Source: Pseudoleptotrichia goodfellowii
Lineage (GTDB): Bacteria > Fusobacteriota > Fusobacteriia > Fusobacteriales > Leptotrichiaceae
Assembly (NCBI RefSeq): GCF_007990505.1
Contig: NZ_AP019822.1
Location: 2,043,568-2,107,567, forward strand
Direction of reading: 5' to 3'
DNA length: 64,000 nt
In this document: in pieces, positions 35,241-48,151 of the stretch
How positions within the stretch are numbered: the first letter of the stretch is position 1
How the letters are laid out: each line of letters opens with the position of its first letter
Program-made: the position numbers and the translations under genes
Notes under the pieces: generated by a model
What the model was told of the DNA's origin: nothing
The model's database searches: none
The model's input: the letters and a program-made list of their open reading frames with translations, nothing else

Positions 35241-36098
35241 TCAGCTTTCAATGATTTTTTTCAGTTCTTTCAAAGTTGCCGCTCTTGTTACCGGTATTTC
35301 ATCAAATTTTATTTTCTCCGGCATTTTTTCTTCTAATTTATAAGCGAGAACTGCATATTGAGGCATTCCGATCTGTTTTTCAAGCAAAATCGGATTTTTC
35401 AATACCTCTTCTGTATCCCCTTTTAGTATAATTTCACCTTCATCAAAAACGATAACTTTTTCGGCATACTCAGCAATAAGTTCAGTTTTATGCTCTACCA
35501 GTATTATCGTTTTTCCTTTTTTAGCGAGCATATTTATTATTTTAAATATTTCTTCAGTTCCTTGAGGATCAAGCTGGGAAGTAGGCTCGTCAATCACGAG
35601 TATTTCAGGCTCCATAGCTATTATTGATGCCAAAGCCACTTTTTGTCCCTGTCCTCCCGATAATTCATAAGGATTTTTATCTTTCAAATTTTCTATTCCC
35701 AACAACTGAAGTATTTCATTCACTTTATCTTTTATATAGCTTACTTCAAATCCCAGATTTTCCAGTCCGAAAGCTATTTCTTCAAAAACAGTTTCTTTTA
35801 CACCGCTTATCTGAGTAAAAGGATTCTGAAACACAAATCCTATTTTCTGAACAATTTCTTTCTGACTGTATTCAGAAAGTTTTTTATTTTCAAGAGTTAT
35901 CTCTCCTGATAACTCTCCTTTATAAAAATCGGGAACAAATCCCCTCAGCAAATTGCAAAACGTCGTTTTTCCACTTCCGTTTTTTCCTATAACTGCCCAA
36001 AATTCACCTTTTTTTATATCGAGATTTATATTTTTTAATACTTTGTTTTCAGATAAAGGGTATTTATAGTTTATATCTTTCAATTTTAAATATTCCAT
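35241..36098 (-). CDS. ecfA: ECF transporter ATPase EcfA, first copy
   Basis: The partner ATPase of 285 residues. Walker A is GKNGSGKTTFCNLL, the Q-loop is GFVFQNPFTQI, the signature is an intact LSGGQGQKVALA and Walker B is ILVIDEPTSQLDPQ, followed by the switch histidine LVEHKTELI. The ATG at 36098 has GGAGG upstream and overlaps the end of ecfT by 13 bases, showing translational coupling. Together with the next gene it forms the two-ATPase module typical of group II ECF systems. Confidence 0.93.
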   Translation of the reverse strand: MEYLKLKDINYKYPLSENKVLKNINLDIKKGEFWAVIGKNGSGKTTFCNLLRGFVPDFYKGELSGEITLENKKLSEYSQKEIVQKIGFVFQNPFTQISGVKETVFEEIAFGLENLGFEVSYIKDKVNEILQLLGIENLKDKNPYELSGGQGQKVALASIIAMEPEILVIDEPTSQLDPQGTEEIFKIINMLAKKGKTIILVEHKTELIAEYAEKVIVFDEGEIILKGDTEEVLKNPILLEKQIGMPQYAVLAYKLEEKMPEKIKFDEIPVTRAATLKELKKIIES

Positions 36099-36835
36099 AG
36101 TTTCCTCCAGATAATGCATAAAATAAGGAAAATTATTAATAATATTCTGAATATTCTGTCATAAGAAGTTTTTTCAATATCATACAATCGTGTTTTTTTT
36201 GCTCCCGAAGAAAACCCTCTCACTTCTAAAGTTATAGCTCTTTCTTCCGTACCTTCTATAGATGAAAGTATAAGCGGAAAAAATACAGGAATAAAAGCTT
36301 TTGCTCTTGTAAAAATATTACTCTCTGTTTCCACTCCTCTTGCTTTTTGAGAATCCATTATAATTTTTGAACGTTTCATTGTTTCCGGTATTATTTGTAA
36401 AGTAAGCATTACTACATAAGCAGCTTTGGAGTTTAATCCTGCCTTTTCCAATGAAATAACAAAATCTCTTATTTCTGTTATCTGAAAAAACATTGCGATT
36501 GCTGAAACAAAAGCTGTTATTTTTGAAGTAAGATTCACCGCTCTCATAAATCCATCCTTATAAATTGATATAAAACCAAGTTTTATCAATACTTCTTTTC
36601 CCGGAATCAAAATACTTTGTATAATAAATATTATTATAAAAAGTAATATCAAACTTCTAAAAACCTGTTTTAAATAGGTATTTAACTTTCCATAAAAATA
36701 AACAATTACACCACATATTATAAATATAAAATATGAATATCTGTAATCAGGCACTATAAATGCAGATATTATTAAGACTATTGCCAATAATAAATTTGTA
36801 GTCGGATAAAGTTTTTTTGTTATTCTTTTTTCCAT
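36086..36835 (-). CDS. ecfT: ECF transporter transmembrane component EcfT
   Basis: The membrane coupling subunit of 249 residues. It has about five hydrophobic segments and two cytoplasmic coupling signatures of the AxR type: IMDSQKARGVET and ITLEVRGFSSGAKKT, which grip the ATPase pair. PEKAGLNSKAAYVVMLTLQIIPE-like text precedes them. It lies between the S component and the ATPases with an overlap on one side and a 16-base gap on the other. This completes the four-part transporter. Confidence 0.93.
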   Translation of the reverse strand: MEKRITKKLYPTTNLLLAIVLIISAFIVPDYRYSYFIFIICGVIVYFYGKLNTYLKQVFRSLILLFIIIFIIQSILIPGKEVLIKLGFISIYKDGFMRAVNLTSKITAFVSAIAMFFQITEIRDFVISLEKAGLNSKAAYVVMLTLQIIPETMKRSKIIMDSQKARGVETESNIFTRAKAFIPVFFPLILSSIEGTEERAITLEVRGFSSGAKKTRLYDIEKTSYDRIFRILLIIFLILCIIWRKLWNI

Positions 36836-36851
36836 TACTATCCTCCGATTT

Positions 36852-37451
36852 TTATTTTTTGGATTTATTTATATATTTCTCACCGAATTTAAATTTTATT
36901 AAATATCTTGATGACATACTTTTCAGTATTAAAATACATATTATTACAGTCACAAGCTTATCAGCAAATTCAGTTATTATAGTTGAACTTATTACAGCTT
37001 CCCATATTTGTTTTCCTGATGCCAAAAATAGTCCTGTTATGGAAGAAGTCATATTTCCCGTAGAACCCCCAAATACTAATACAGTTATAGGTGCTGAAAC
37101 CACAACTGCAACAGTTGTAAGTATCAAAGACGAAACTGCTATTTTTATTATAACATTGTTTCCGAACTTAAATCTTGCCAGAAATCCTGCCACTAATGCC
37201 AAAAAAACCGAAGTAGGAATATAGGCAAGATACACAGGATCAAACATTCCTGAAACAATGCTGGTAAGTATAGCCGCAATAGCTCCTATCCAAGGACCTG
37301 CAAGAAAACTTATAAAAATTGTTCCTACAGTATCCAAAAATATAGGTAACTGAAGTAACTTTACAATTCCAAATCCTGCCATATTTATCGCCACAGCCAC
37401 CGGTATAAGTAAAATAGCCATTAAAGAAAAATCCTCTTTTATACTTTTCAT
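36852..37451 (-). CDS. ECF transporter substrate-binding S component, substrate unknown
   Basis: A 199-residue integral membrane protein with about six transmembrane segments. IFLDTVGTIFISFLAGPWIGAIAAILTS and AYIPTSVFLALVAGF are typical of S components, and the N-terminal half matches the general ECF S-component pattern. The ecfT gene follows, so this is a dedicated (group I-like order) or locus-encoded S subunit. I could not assign a substrate: no riboswitch lies in the 106 bases upstream, and no biosynthesis genes are linked. The gene has a TATAAT-like -10 at about 37513-37518 but only a poor -35. Confidence 0.85.
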   Translation of the reverse strand: MKSIKEDFSLMAILLIPVAVAINMAGFGIVKLLQLPIFLDTVGTIFISFLAGPWIGAIAAILTSIVSGMFDPVYLAYIPTSVFLALVAGFLARFKFGNNVIIKIAVSSLILTTVAVVVSAPITVLVFGGSTGNMTSSITGLFLASGKQIWEAVISSTIITEFADKLVTVIICILILKSMSSRYLIKFKFGEKYINKSKK

Positions 37452-37557
37452 TTCTAATTCCTCCTGATTTTATATTTAAAAATATTTTAGCTTTAATAAA
37501 TAGTAAAAAATACTCTATTATACACTCTTTATTTTATAGTTTTTCTCACAAAGCAAA

Positions 37558-38454
37558 CTATTTTTCCCTTTCATTCAACCATTTCAATATTTCATCATAA
37601 ATCACATATTTATTAATTTCGTTCAATGACTCATGCCGTCCTCCTTCATTGGCAAGCACATTGATTCTTCTTTTCTTTTTTCTGAGAACTGACAAGATTT
37701 TATTTACATAATCTATATCCATAGCTTTATCCTCAGTTCCGTGAATTATGAGCATATTCGCATCAGGTCTTATTTTTTTATATTTTTTATTTATAAAATT
37801 CATCATTTTTATTATTCCTACAAAAACTTTAGGCGAAAGAGCATATCCGCACAATTCGCTTTCTTCATATTTACTGCATTCCTCATTATTTCTGGACAAC
37901 CAGTCAAATTTTGTCTGATTAGGTGCAAAAAAACTGTTATATTTTTTAAATTCTTTATTGAAAAAAGATTTCTTCTTAAATATGAGCATTCTTTCAAAAA
38001 ATGAAAGCAGCTTTGCACCGAAAAGTTCCGAATTTTTTTTAACAGGAAACCCCGACAATATAAAATATTTATAATTATTTTCTATAGCCCAATTTGCAAC
38101 TATTAAAGATCCCATACTATGTCCAAACAAAGTTGTATTTTCTGATTTTATTCCTTTAGGAAATAACTCTTTTTCAAAAAACTCATTTATATCTCCAAAA
38201 ACATTCTGTATGCCTTTTTTACCGAAATCTCCTATTTCTCCCTCTTTTAGCTCTCCATGTCCTCTTATCTCGGGAATAAACACATTATATCCGTTTGCAG
38301 ACAGAAAATTTCCGAATTCTTCGTATCTTTCCACAGGCTCCGCAACTCCGTGAAATATAATAATATTATTTTTAAACTGCTCTCCCCGATTTGACTCAAA
38401 ATACAAATAAGGAATTTTTGTATTATCAAAACTTTCAAAATATCTTTTTTCCAT
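37558..38454 (-). CDS. Alpha/beta hydrolase, lysophospholipase/monoacylglycerol lipase-like
   Basis: A 298-residue hydrolase. HGVAEPVERYEEF is the oxyanion region, GHSMGSLIVANWA the nucleophile elbow, HGTEDKAMD the acidic site and GGRHESLNE the catalytic histidine, giving a complete triad. No signal peptide is visible, so it is cytoplasmic. It follows the short-chain dehydrogenase by 31 bases. The PldB-like pattern suggests lysophospholipid or monoglyceride turnover; the exact substrate is open. Confidence 0.85.
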   Translation of the reverse strand: MEKRYFESFDNTKIPYLYFESNRGEQFKNNIIIFHGVAEPVERYEEFGNFLSANGYNVFIPEIRGHGELKEGEIGDFGKKGIQNVFGDINEFFEKELFPKGIKSENTTLFGHSMGSLIVANWAIENNYKYFILSGFPVKKNSELFGAKLLSFFERMLIFKKKSFFNKEFKKYNSFFAPNQTKFDWLSRNNEECSKYEESELCGYALSPKVFVGIIKMMNFINKKYKKIRPDANMLIIHGTEDKAMDIDYVNKILSVLRKKKRRINVLANEGGRHESLNEINKYVIYDEILKWLNEREK

Positions 38455-38485
38455 CTTCTTCCTTTCCTATTCATCAATATATAAA

Positions 38486-39286
38486 TTAGTTATCCTTTAT
38501 TTCCTGTAACTTTCTTACAAGTCTGACAGTTAATCTTCTGGTCGATATTTTAGCTCCTAATACCGCCAGTTTATTCATAAATCCCGGTATTATAATCCTT
38601 TTCTTTTTAGTAAAATCCCTATAAGCAATTTCTGCAACTTCTTTTGCAGTCATCACTTTCAACTTTGAAAACAATCCTGAACCTGTTAAATTAGAACTTT
38701 TTTCAAATTCAGTATCTGTAGGACCCGGACATAAAACAGAGATTGTAACATTCGTCTTTCTTAATTCCTCTCTTAAAGCTTCCGAAAAAGATAATATATA
38801 TGCTTTACTCGCATAATAATTTGCCATTAAAGGTCCTCCCGGCTGAAATCCCGCAATAGAAGAAACATTCAGTATACTTCCTTCGTTCTTTTTAATCATA
38901 TCATCAAGAAACAGTTTTGTAAGCTCAACTACCGATTTTACATTCAAATTTATCATTCTGTCATTTCTTTGCATCTGTTCAGAGGAATATTCAGCAAACT
39001 CTCCATATATACCTGATCCGGCATTATTTATTAATACGTCAATTTCAATACCTTTTGATTTTATAATATCAAATAACTCATAAGCTGATCTTTCCTCAGA
39101 CAAATCAACAGAAATAATTTCTATCAATAAGTTATCGCTAATATTCTTCAAAATATCATCTTTCAGAACACTTAAATTTTCAGTTCTTCTCGCTGCAAGA
39201 ACTAAATTATATCCGTTTTCAGCATACAATTTGGAAAGTTCATAACCTATCCCGCTACTTGCACCTGTTATTAAAACTGTTTTCAT
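38486..39286 (-). CDS. Short-chain dehydrogenase/reductase
   Basis: An NAD(P)-dependent oxidoreductase of 266 residues. The cofactor motif is TGASSGIGYELSKLY, with AARR after beta-2 favouring NADP. NNAGSGIYG is the structural motif, the catalytic serine is in NVSSIAG and the YxxxK pair is YYASKAY. PGPTDTEF follows. The frame runs upstream toward the tRNA region, but that extension is low-complexity; the ATG at 39286 has GGAG seven bases upstream and begins the domain. The hydrophobic C-terminus hints at membrane association. The substrate is not predictable. Confidence 0.9.
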   Translation of the reverse strand: MKTVLITGASSGIGYELSKLYAENGYNLVLAARRTENLSVLKDDILKNISDNLLIEIISVDLSEERSAYELFDIIKSKGIEIDVLINNAGSGIYGEFAEYSSEQMQRNDRMINLNVKSVVELTKLFLDDMIKKNEGSILNVSSIAGFQPGGPLMANYYASKAYILSFSEALREELRKTNVTISVLCPGPTDTEFEKSSNLTGSGLFSKLKVMTAKEVAEIAYRDFTKKKRIIIPGFMNKLAVLGAKISTRRLTVRLVRKLQEIKDN

Positions 39287-39370
39287 AAAAATTCTCCGGC
39301 AAATATTTTTAATTATATATATTATATCAAAAAAATAATAGAAAAGAAAGAAAAGAAAATATAAAAAAAA

Positions 39371-39447
39371 TGGCGTCCCCGGATGGATTCGAACCAACGA
39401 CCCTTTGGTTAACAGCCAAATGCTCTAACCGACTGAGCTACGGAGAC
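39371..39447 (-). tRNA. tRNA-Asn (GTT)
   Basis: The minus strand folds into a full cloverleaf of 77 bases with encoded CCA. Acceptor arms are GTCTCCG and CGGGGAC, the anticodon arm is TTTGG CTGTTAA CCAAA with anticodon GTT, and the T loop is TTCGAAT. The T stem has a U50-U64 mismatch. It is the last element of the rRNA operon, following 5S. Confidence 0.96.
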
Positions 39448-39460
39448 GCAAAAAAGAAAA

Positions 39461-39578
39461 AGTTTGGCGATTACCGATTTTCCCTAGAAGTAAATCTAAG
39501 TATTTTAGGCGTAAACAGACTTAACTGCCGGGTTCGAAATGTAACCGGGTGTATCCCTGTTGCTAAGATCACCAAACT
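39461..39578 (-). rRNA. rrf: 5S ribosomal RNA
   Basis: On the minus strand the ends AGTTTGGTGAT and ATCGCCAAACT pair, and the interior contains the conserved CCCGGTTACATTTCGAACCCGG segment in loops B and C. Length is about 118 bases. The ends are approximate. Confidence 0.93.
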
Positions 39579-39587
39579 GAATATAAA

Positions 39588-39623
39588 GACAATGAGAAAT
39601 AAATAGTAGTAGTAAAAGAAGTT
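39588..39623 (-). other. 3' half of the pre-23S rRNA processing stem
   Basis: In the RNA this segment downstream of 23S is complementary, with few interruptions, to 42548-42581 upstream of 23S. Shared elements include CTCATTGTC on one side and GACAATGAG on the other. It should form the duplex cut by RNase III. Confidence 0.75.
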
Positions 39624-39624
39624 A

Positions 39625-42541
<2,917 letters not shown>

Positions 42542-42547
42542 CATTGT

Positions 42548-42581
42548 AACTCTTTTACCTACTATTCATTTCTCATTGTCC
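42548..42581 (-). other. 5' half of the pre-23S rRNA processing stem
   Basis: Lies in the 16S-23S spacer and is the pairing partner of 39588-39623, as described there. Both halves start within about ten bases of the mature 23S ends. Confidence 0.75.
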
Positions 42582-42600
42582 TTTTTAGACTTTATTTAAA

Positions 42601-42619
42601 CACAAGAAGAAGAAAGATG
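42601..42619 (-). other. 3' half of the pre-16S rRNA processing stem
   Basis: In the RNA, CATCTTTCTTCTTCTTGTG here pairs with the segment 44195-44217 upstream of 16S, with a single bulged base. It lies just past the mature 16S 3' end. Confidence 0.75.
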
Positions 42620-42634
42620 TTTTCTTTTCTCCTT

Positions 42635-44148
<1,514 letters not shown>

Positions 44149-44194
44149 ATATATCTCTATATTTCCTTTATTTCACCATTATTTCATCTTTTCA

Positions 44195-44217
44195 CATCTT
44201 TGCTTCTTCTTCTCATG
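44195..44217 (-). other. 5' half of the pre-16S rRNA processing stem
   Basis: The leader segment complementary to 42601-42619. Together they enclose 16S in a long-range duplex suitable for RNase III. Confidence 0.75.
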
Positions 44218-44259
44218 TTTTCATTGTCCTCGCCAACTACACTCCCGTAATTGACAAAA

Positions 44260-44291
44260 ATTATATTACCAAATTTATTACCCTTTGTCAA
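44260..44291 (-). promoter_or_regulatory. Promoter of the rRNA operon
   Basis: On the minus strand TTGACA (44286-44291) is followed after 17 bases by TAATAT (44263-44268); TATAAT lies three bases further on. A-rich tracts immediately upstream (44292-44335) look like an UP element. The distance to mature 16S is about 110 bases. Confidence 0.75.
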
Positions 44292-44376
44292 GATATTTCT
44301 GAAAAAATTTTGAAAAAAATTTTTCGACCACAATATAACATCGTTTATAAATCCGTTTTTACTATATATAGTTTTT

Positions 44377-45378
44377 TTACTTTCTATTTTTTTCTTTTGT
44401 AGATTCGGCATCAATATCATATTTATTTTTTTCAAAACTTTTTTTATTTTTTAACTTATAATAAGCTGCTGCACCTATCATTGCTCCATTATCGGTACAA
44501 TACTCGAATTTCGGAAAATGTATTTCCACATTTTCAGGCAATTCTTTAAACTTTTCTCTAAGTCTTTTATTTGCGGAAACTCCTCCTGCTACCAATACAG
44601 TTTTTACTTTTTTTTCAGCTAAAGCTTTTATTACTTTATCATACAGAACTTTAACAACCGTTTCCTGAAAAGACTTGGCTATGTCTTCTTTATTTATTTC
44701 ATGATTTTTCATTTTTTCCCGGTTTACAAAATTTGTAACGTACGTTTTTATTCCGCTGAAGCTGAAATCAAAATTATCTACATCCGGTTTTTTTATTTTT
44801 AATGTATCTTCTCCGAAAGTTGAAATCTTTTCAATTTCAGGCCCTCCTGGATAAGGCAGATCGAGTATTCTTGCTACTTTATCATAACTTTCTCCTACTG
44901 CATCGTCTAAAGTTTCTCCTATCAATTCCGTTTCCAAATTTTCATTTATATAGTACAGATTTGTATGTCCGCCTGAGACAACCAGAGAAATTGCCGGTAA
45001 CTTTATATCATTTTCAATAAAACTTGAAAAAATATGTCCGTCTATATGATTTACGGGAATTATCGGAATATCATTCGAATAACTTAAAGACTTGGCAAAC
45101 ATAAGTCCTACAAGCAATGACCCTATTAATCCGGGAGTATTTGTTACAGCAATGTAATCTATATCTTTTAGAGTGCATTTTGCTTTTTCCATAGCTTCAT
45201 TAAAAACGGGCAATATATTTTCTATATGGTGTCTGGAAGCTATCTCAGGCACAACTCCTCCGTATTCTTTATGTATATCTATCTGGGAAGATATTATGTT
45301 ACTCAGTACATTTTTCCCGTTTTCTACAACTGCAACAGATGTTTCGTCGCAGGAAGTTTCAAAGGCAAGTATTTTCAT
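44377..45378 (-). CDS. tsaD: tRNA N6-adenosine threonylcarbamoyltransferase TsaD
   Basis: The catalytic ASKHA-fold protein that puts the threonylcarbamoyl group on A37 of ANN-decoding tRNAs. It has 333 residues. ETSCDETSVAVVE begins the phosphate-binding fold, ASRHHIENILPVF and PVNHIDGHIFS supply the metal-binding histidines, and SGGHTNLYYI and GGVSANKRLREKF follow. YCTDNGAMIGAAAYYKLK is the late conserved block. TsaB and TsaE are encoded at 57.2-58.4 kb in this window. No strong terminator is visible between this gene and the rRNA promoter. Confidence 0.97.
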   Translation of the reverse strand: MKILAFETSCDETSVAVVENGKNVLSNIISSQIDIHKEYGGVVPEIASRHHIENILPVFNEAMEKAKCTLKDIDYIAVTNTPGLIGSLLVGLMFAKSLSYSNDIPIIPVNHIDGHIFSSFIENDIKLPAISLVVSGGHTNLYYINENLETELIGETLDDAVGESYDKVARILDLPYPGGPEIEKISTFGEDTLKIKKPDVDNFDFSFSGIKTYVTNFVNREKMKNHEINKEDIAKSFQETVVKVLYDKVIKALAEKKVKTVLVAGGVSANKRLREKFKELPENVEIHFPKFEYCTDNGAMIGAAAYYKLKNKKSFEKNKYDIDAESTKEKNRK

Positions 45379-45479
45379 TTTTAAAACTTAAGATTATCTC
45401 AATCAATATCTTCCCGCATCATCGGAAACAATACAATCAGCGAGATACGTACACCGGAAGTTGGAAAATCAGCACTTCC

Positions 45480-46508
45480 TTATTGGATAATCATATCCTC
45501 CTTATTTTCAGTCATTATTTTATTATAAACTTCATCTACCGAAATATCCGACATACATTTTTCATATTTTTTCGGAAATTTGTCATCTCCATACAAAGAA
45601 TGAGCTGGACAATCAGGATTTTTAATCAGAAAAGTTGTATCTTCAAAATTAAACAGTTTCGGATCTGTAGGCCCGAAAAATACAAATATCTTTGCTTTTA
45701 ATGCCCTCGCAATATGAAAAGGTCCTGAATCATTTACAACTGCTATTCGGGCATATTTCAATATTATCCCGCTTTCTTTAAAAGATATTTTCCCACATAA
45801 ATTTATTATTTTTTCTTTTTCTTCAACAGAATTATAATCTTCTTTTCCGCCTATAATAAAAACTCTTATATCATTATTTTCGATTATTCTTTTTGCTAAC
45901 TCATTATAATACGGCCATTTTTTTGTGAATTTCGAGGCTCCCGGAGCCAATACAAAATAAGGTTTTGACAATAAATCGTATTTTTCAGTTAATTCTTTTT
46001 CCTGTATCGAATCAAAATAAAATTCCAGTTCATCACCTTTTCCCGATTGCAAGGAACTTTTATCAAAAGTGATTCCCAATTTTTTCAATGCGGTAAAATA
46101 GCTTTCTACAATAGTGCAATCTGCATTATAAGTTATTAACTTTGTTTTTACAAGTAACGTTTTCCACCATTTTCTTTTTTTATATTTAAGATATTTCGTT
46201 TTTTTGTTCCCAAGACTTTTTCCGATTATCCTTGAAAGAATTTTGGAATGTAAATCTATGACATAATCATAATTTTCATTTTTTAGTTTATTTATAATAT
46301 TTTTTATATATTCCCTGTTTTTACTTTCTTTTCTTTCAAATATTATCAGATTACGAATATTCGGATTTAAAGAAATCGCTTCAGAAAAAGTGTCGTAAAC
46401 TAAAAAATCTATATCCGCCTGAGGATATTTTTCCTTTATCTTTTTTATAACAGGAGTTGTCAACACAATATCTCCGAAAGAGCTGAATCTTATTATAAGT
46501 ATTTTCAT
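45480..46508 (-). CDS. Glycosyltransferase family 9 (heptosyltransferase-like)
   Basis: A 342-residue transferase of the ADP-heptose:LPS type. The N-terminus MKILIIRFSSFGDIVLTTPV is the family start. VIDLHSKILSRI, LAPGASKFTKKWPYYNELAKRI and VVNDSGPFHIARALKAKIFVFFGPTDP are the donor-binding blocks, with the conserved ND(S)GPxH. The ATG at 46508 has GAGG upstream; a start four codons earlier is less likely. Together with the heptose nucleotidyltransferase at 58.4 kb it supports heptose-containing LPS. WaaF or WaaC identity cannot be fixed. Confidence 0.88.
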   Translation of the reverse strand: MKILIIRFSSFGDIVLTTPVIKKIKEKYPQADIDFLVYDTFSEAISLNPNIRNLIIFERKESKNREYIKNIINKLKNENYDYVIDLHSKILSRIIGKSLGNKKTKYLKYKKRKWWKTLLVKTKLITYNADCTIVESYFTALKKLGITFDKSSLQSGKGDELEFYFDSIQEKELTEKYDLLSKPYFVLAPGASKFTKKWPYYNELAKRIIENNDIRVFIIGGKEDYNSVEEKEKIINLCGKISFKESGIILKYARIAVVNDSGPFHIARALKAKIFVFFGPTDPKLFNFEDTTFLIKNPDCPAHSLYGDDKFPKKYEKCMSDISVDEVYNKIMTENKEDMIIQ

Positions 46509-46537
46509 CTGTTTCCTCATTTTTATAATTTTTTATA

Positions 46538-47521
46538 TTAAAGTGCTCCCATTACTTTGTGAGGGATATAAGGTTCTTCAAGAAACTTTATATCTTCTTC
46601 GGTTAATTTCACATCCAGTGCCGATACAGCTGTTTCAATATGAGAAAACTTTGTTGCACCGACGATAGGAGCTGCAACCTGTTCTTTTTGAAGTAACCAC
46701 GCAAGAGCAATTTCAGCTCTTTGTCTATTATATTTTTCAGCTATTTCTTTTACTCTTTCAATTATTATTTTATCGTATTCCATTGTAGAATCATATTTTC
46801 CTTTTGCAGTCTGATCGGTTTCTTCTCTTTTAGTTTTTTCTGCCGATATATCCCTTGTCAATCTTCCTGAAGCAAGAGGGCTGTAAGGAGTTACTGCTAT
46901 TTTTTCTTCTTTGCACAAAGGCATCATTTCTCTTTCTTCTTCTCTGTACAATAGATTCAAATGATTCTGCATCGAAACAAACTTTGTCCAACCGTTCTTT
47001 TCAGCTGTATTCAAGGCTTTTTGAAACTGCCACGCATACATAGCCGATGCACCTATATATCTTGCTTTACCCGACTTCACAACATCATGCAAAGATGACA
47101 TAGTTTCTTCAATAGGTGTATTATAATCCCATCTATGAATTATATAAAGATCTACATAATCTGTTCCAAGTCTTTTAAGACTGTTATCTATTTCGGTCAT
47201 AATAGCTTTCCTTGACAATCCCCGGGCATTTGCTCCCTGACGCATTTCAAAGAATACTTTTGTAGCAATTACAACTTCATCACGTTTAGCATAATCTTTT
47301 AATGCTTTTCCCAAAATTTCTTCACTTCTTCCGAGAGAATAGACATTCGCCGTATCGAAAAAGTTAATTCCCGATTCCAAGGCTTTTTTTATTACCGAAC
47401 GGCTTTCCTCTTCTTCCAGAACCCATTTGTGAATCCAGTTTTCAGTATCTCCGAAACCCATACATCCCAAACATATTTTAGATACTTCCAATCCAGTGTT
47501 TCCCAATTTAGTGTACTCCAT
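46538..47521 (-). CDS. Aldo/keto reductase
   Basis: A 327-residue NADPH-dependent oxidoreductase with a TIM-barrel fold. The N-terminus MEYTKLGNTGLEVSKICLGCMGFG is typical. The catalytic tetrad is visible as D in FFDTANVYS, Y in the same segment, K in VIATKV and H in DLYIIHRWD. SPLASGRLT and the C-terminal PIVGATKFSH follow. Two adjacent ATGs exist (47524 and 47521); GAGG suits the second better. The gene has its own promoter at 47578-47606. Substrate unknown. Confidence 0.9.
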   Translation of the reverse strand: MEYTKLGNTGLEVSKICLGCMGFGDTENWIHKWVLEEEESRSVIKKALESGINFFDTANVYSLGRSEEILGKALKDYAKRDEVVIATKVFFEMRQGANARGLSRKAIMTEIDNSLKRLGTDYVDLYIIHRWDYNTPIEETMSSLHDVVKSGKARYIGASAMYAWQFQKALNTAEKNGWTKFVSMQNHLNLLYREEEREMMPLCKEEKIAVTPYSPLASGRLTRDISAEKTKREETDQTAKGKYDSTMEYDKIIIERVKEIAEKYNRQRAEIALAWLLQKEQVAAPIVGATKFSHIETAVSALDVKLTEEDIKFLEEPYIPHKVMGAL

Positions 47522-47577
47522 CATATCACCTCTCATTTTTTCTGTCTTTACTTTTGCTGTCTTAATTTTATAGAAAT

Positions 47578-47606
47578 ATTATACTCCATTGCTTTAAAAA
47601 TAACAA
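47578..47606 (-). promoter_or_regulatory. Promoter of the aldo/keto reductase gene
   Basis: On the minus strand TTGTTA (47601-47606), a 17-base spacer and TATAAT (47578-47583). Confidence 0.65.
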
Positions 47607-47659
47607 TGATTTTTATTTTGTAAGACCTTGTCAGGATTTATTGACACTTTATTTGTGAA

Positions 47660-47690
47660 TAAGAAAAAAAGAAAGTTCAACACTTTCTTC
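47660..47690 (-). terminator. Terminator after the tRNA cluster
   Basis: AAGAAAGT (47669-47676) and ACTTTCTT (47682-47689) form a perfect 8-bp stem with a five-base loop. On the minus strand TTTTTTTCTT follows. Confidence 0.75.
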
Positions 47691-47760
47691 TTCATAAATA
47701 TAAATAATTTATAATATACCTGCTATTGAATCAACTGCAAATATATTTTTATAATTCAGT

Positions 47761-47837
47761 TGGTGCCTAGAAAAGGATTCGAACCTTCGACCCTGCGGGT
47801 ATGAACCGCATGCTCTAGCCGACTGAGCTATCTAGGC
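47761..47837 (-). tRNA. tRNA-Met (CAT), elongator type
   Basis: A 77-base cloverleaf with encoded CCA. Acceptor arms GCCTAGA and TCTAGGC pair fully, and the anticodon arm is GCGGT TCATACC region with anticodon CAT. It lacks initiator features. A minor alternative is tRNA-Ile2, whose CAT becomes lysidine-modified. Confidence 0.88.
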
Positions 47838-47842
47838 AAAAT

Positions 47843-47919
<77 letters not shown>

Positions 47920-47948
47920 ACATCAAAATCCTTTTCAATAAGTTTCTG

Positions 47949-48036
47949 TGGTGCCTCGGGCCGGACTTGAACCGGCACGGTAATAATTACCACAGGATTT
48001 TAAGTCCTGTGCGTCTACCGATTTCGCCACCAAGGC
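47949..48036 (-). tRNA. tRNA-Leu (TAA)
   Basis: An 88-base class II tRNA with a long variable arm and encoded CCA. Acceptor arms GCCTTGG and CCGAGGC pair, the anticodon arm is AGGAC TTAAAAT with anticodon TAA, and the T loop is TTCAAGT. First tRNA of the Leu-fMet-Met cluster. Confidence 0.95.
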
Positions 48037-48069
48037 ACATTTTCAACTTATTTCTTAAAGACAAAACAA

Positions 48070-48098
48070 ATTATATATTAATGAGTGTTATTTGTCAA
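48070..48098 (-). promoter_or_regulatory. Consensus promoter of the tRNA cluster
   Basis: On the minus strand perfect TTGACA (48093-48098), a 17-base spacer and perfect TATAAT (48070-48075), about 35 bases upstream of tRNA-Leu. Confidence 0.88.
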
Positions 48099-48151
48099 GT
48101 TTTTTTTCATTAATTATCGTATTTTTTTAAATTTTTCTTTTTTATAACCTT

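Noticed and set aside
37452-37557. Vitamin riboswitch controlling the ECF S component
   Set aside because: The 106-base region is AT-rich with no recognisable conserved core; only a -10-like box was found.
44303-44376. Terminator between tsaD and the rRNA promoter (ACTATATATAGT palindrome)
   Set aside because: The stem is only weak A-T pairs and no proper T-run follows on the minus strand.
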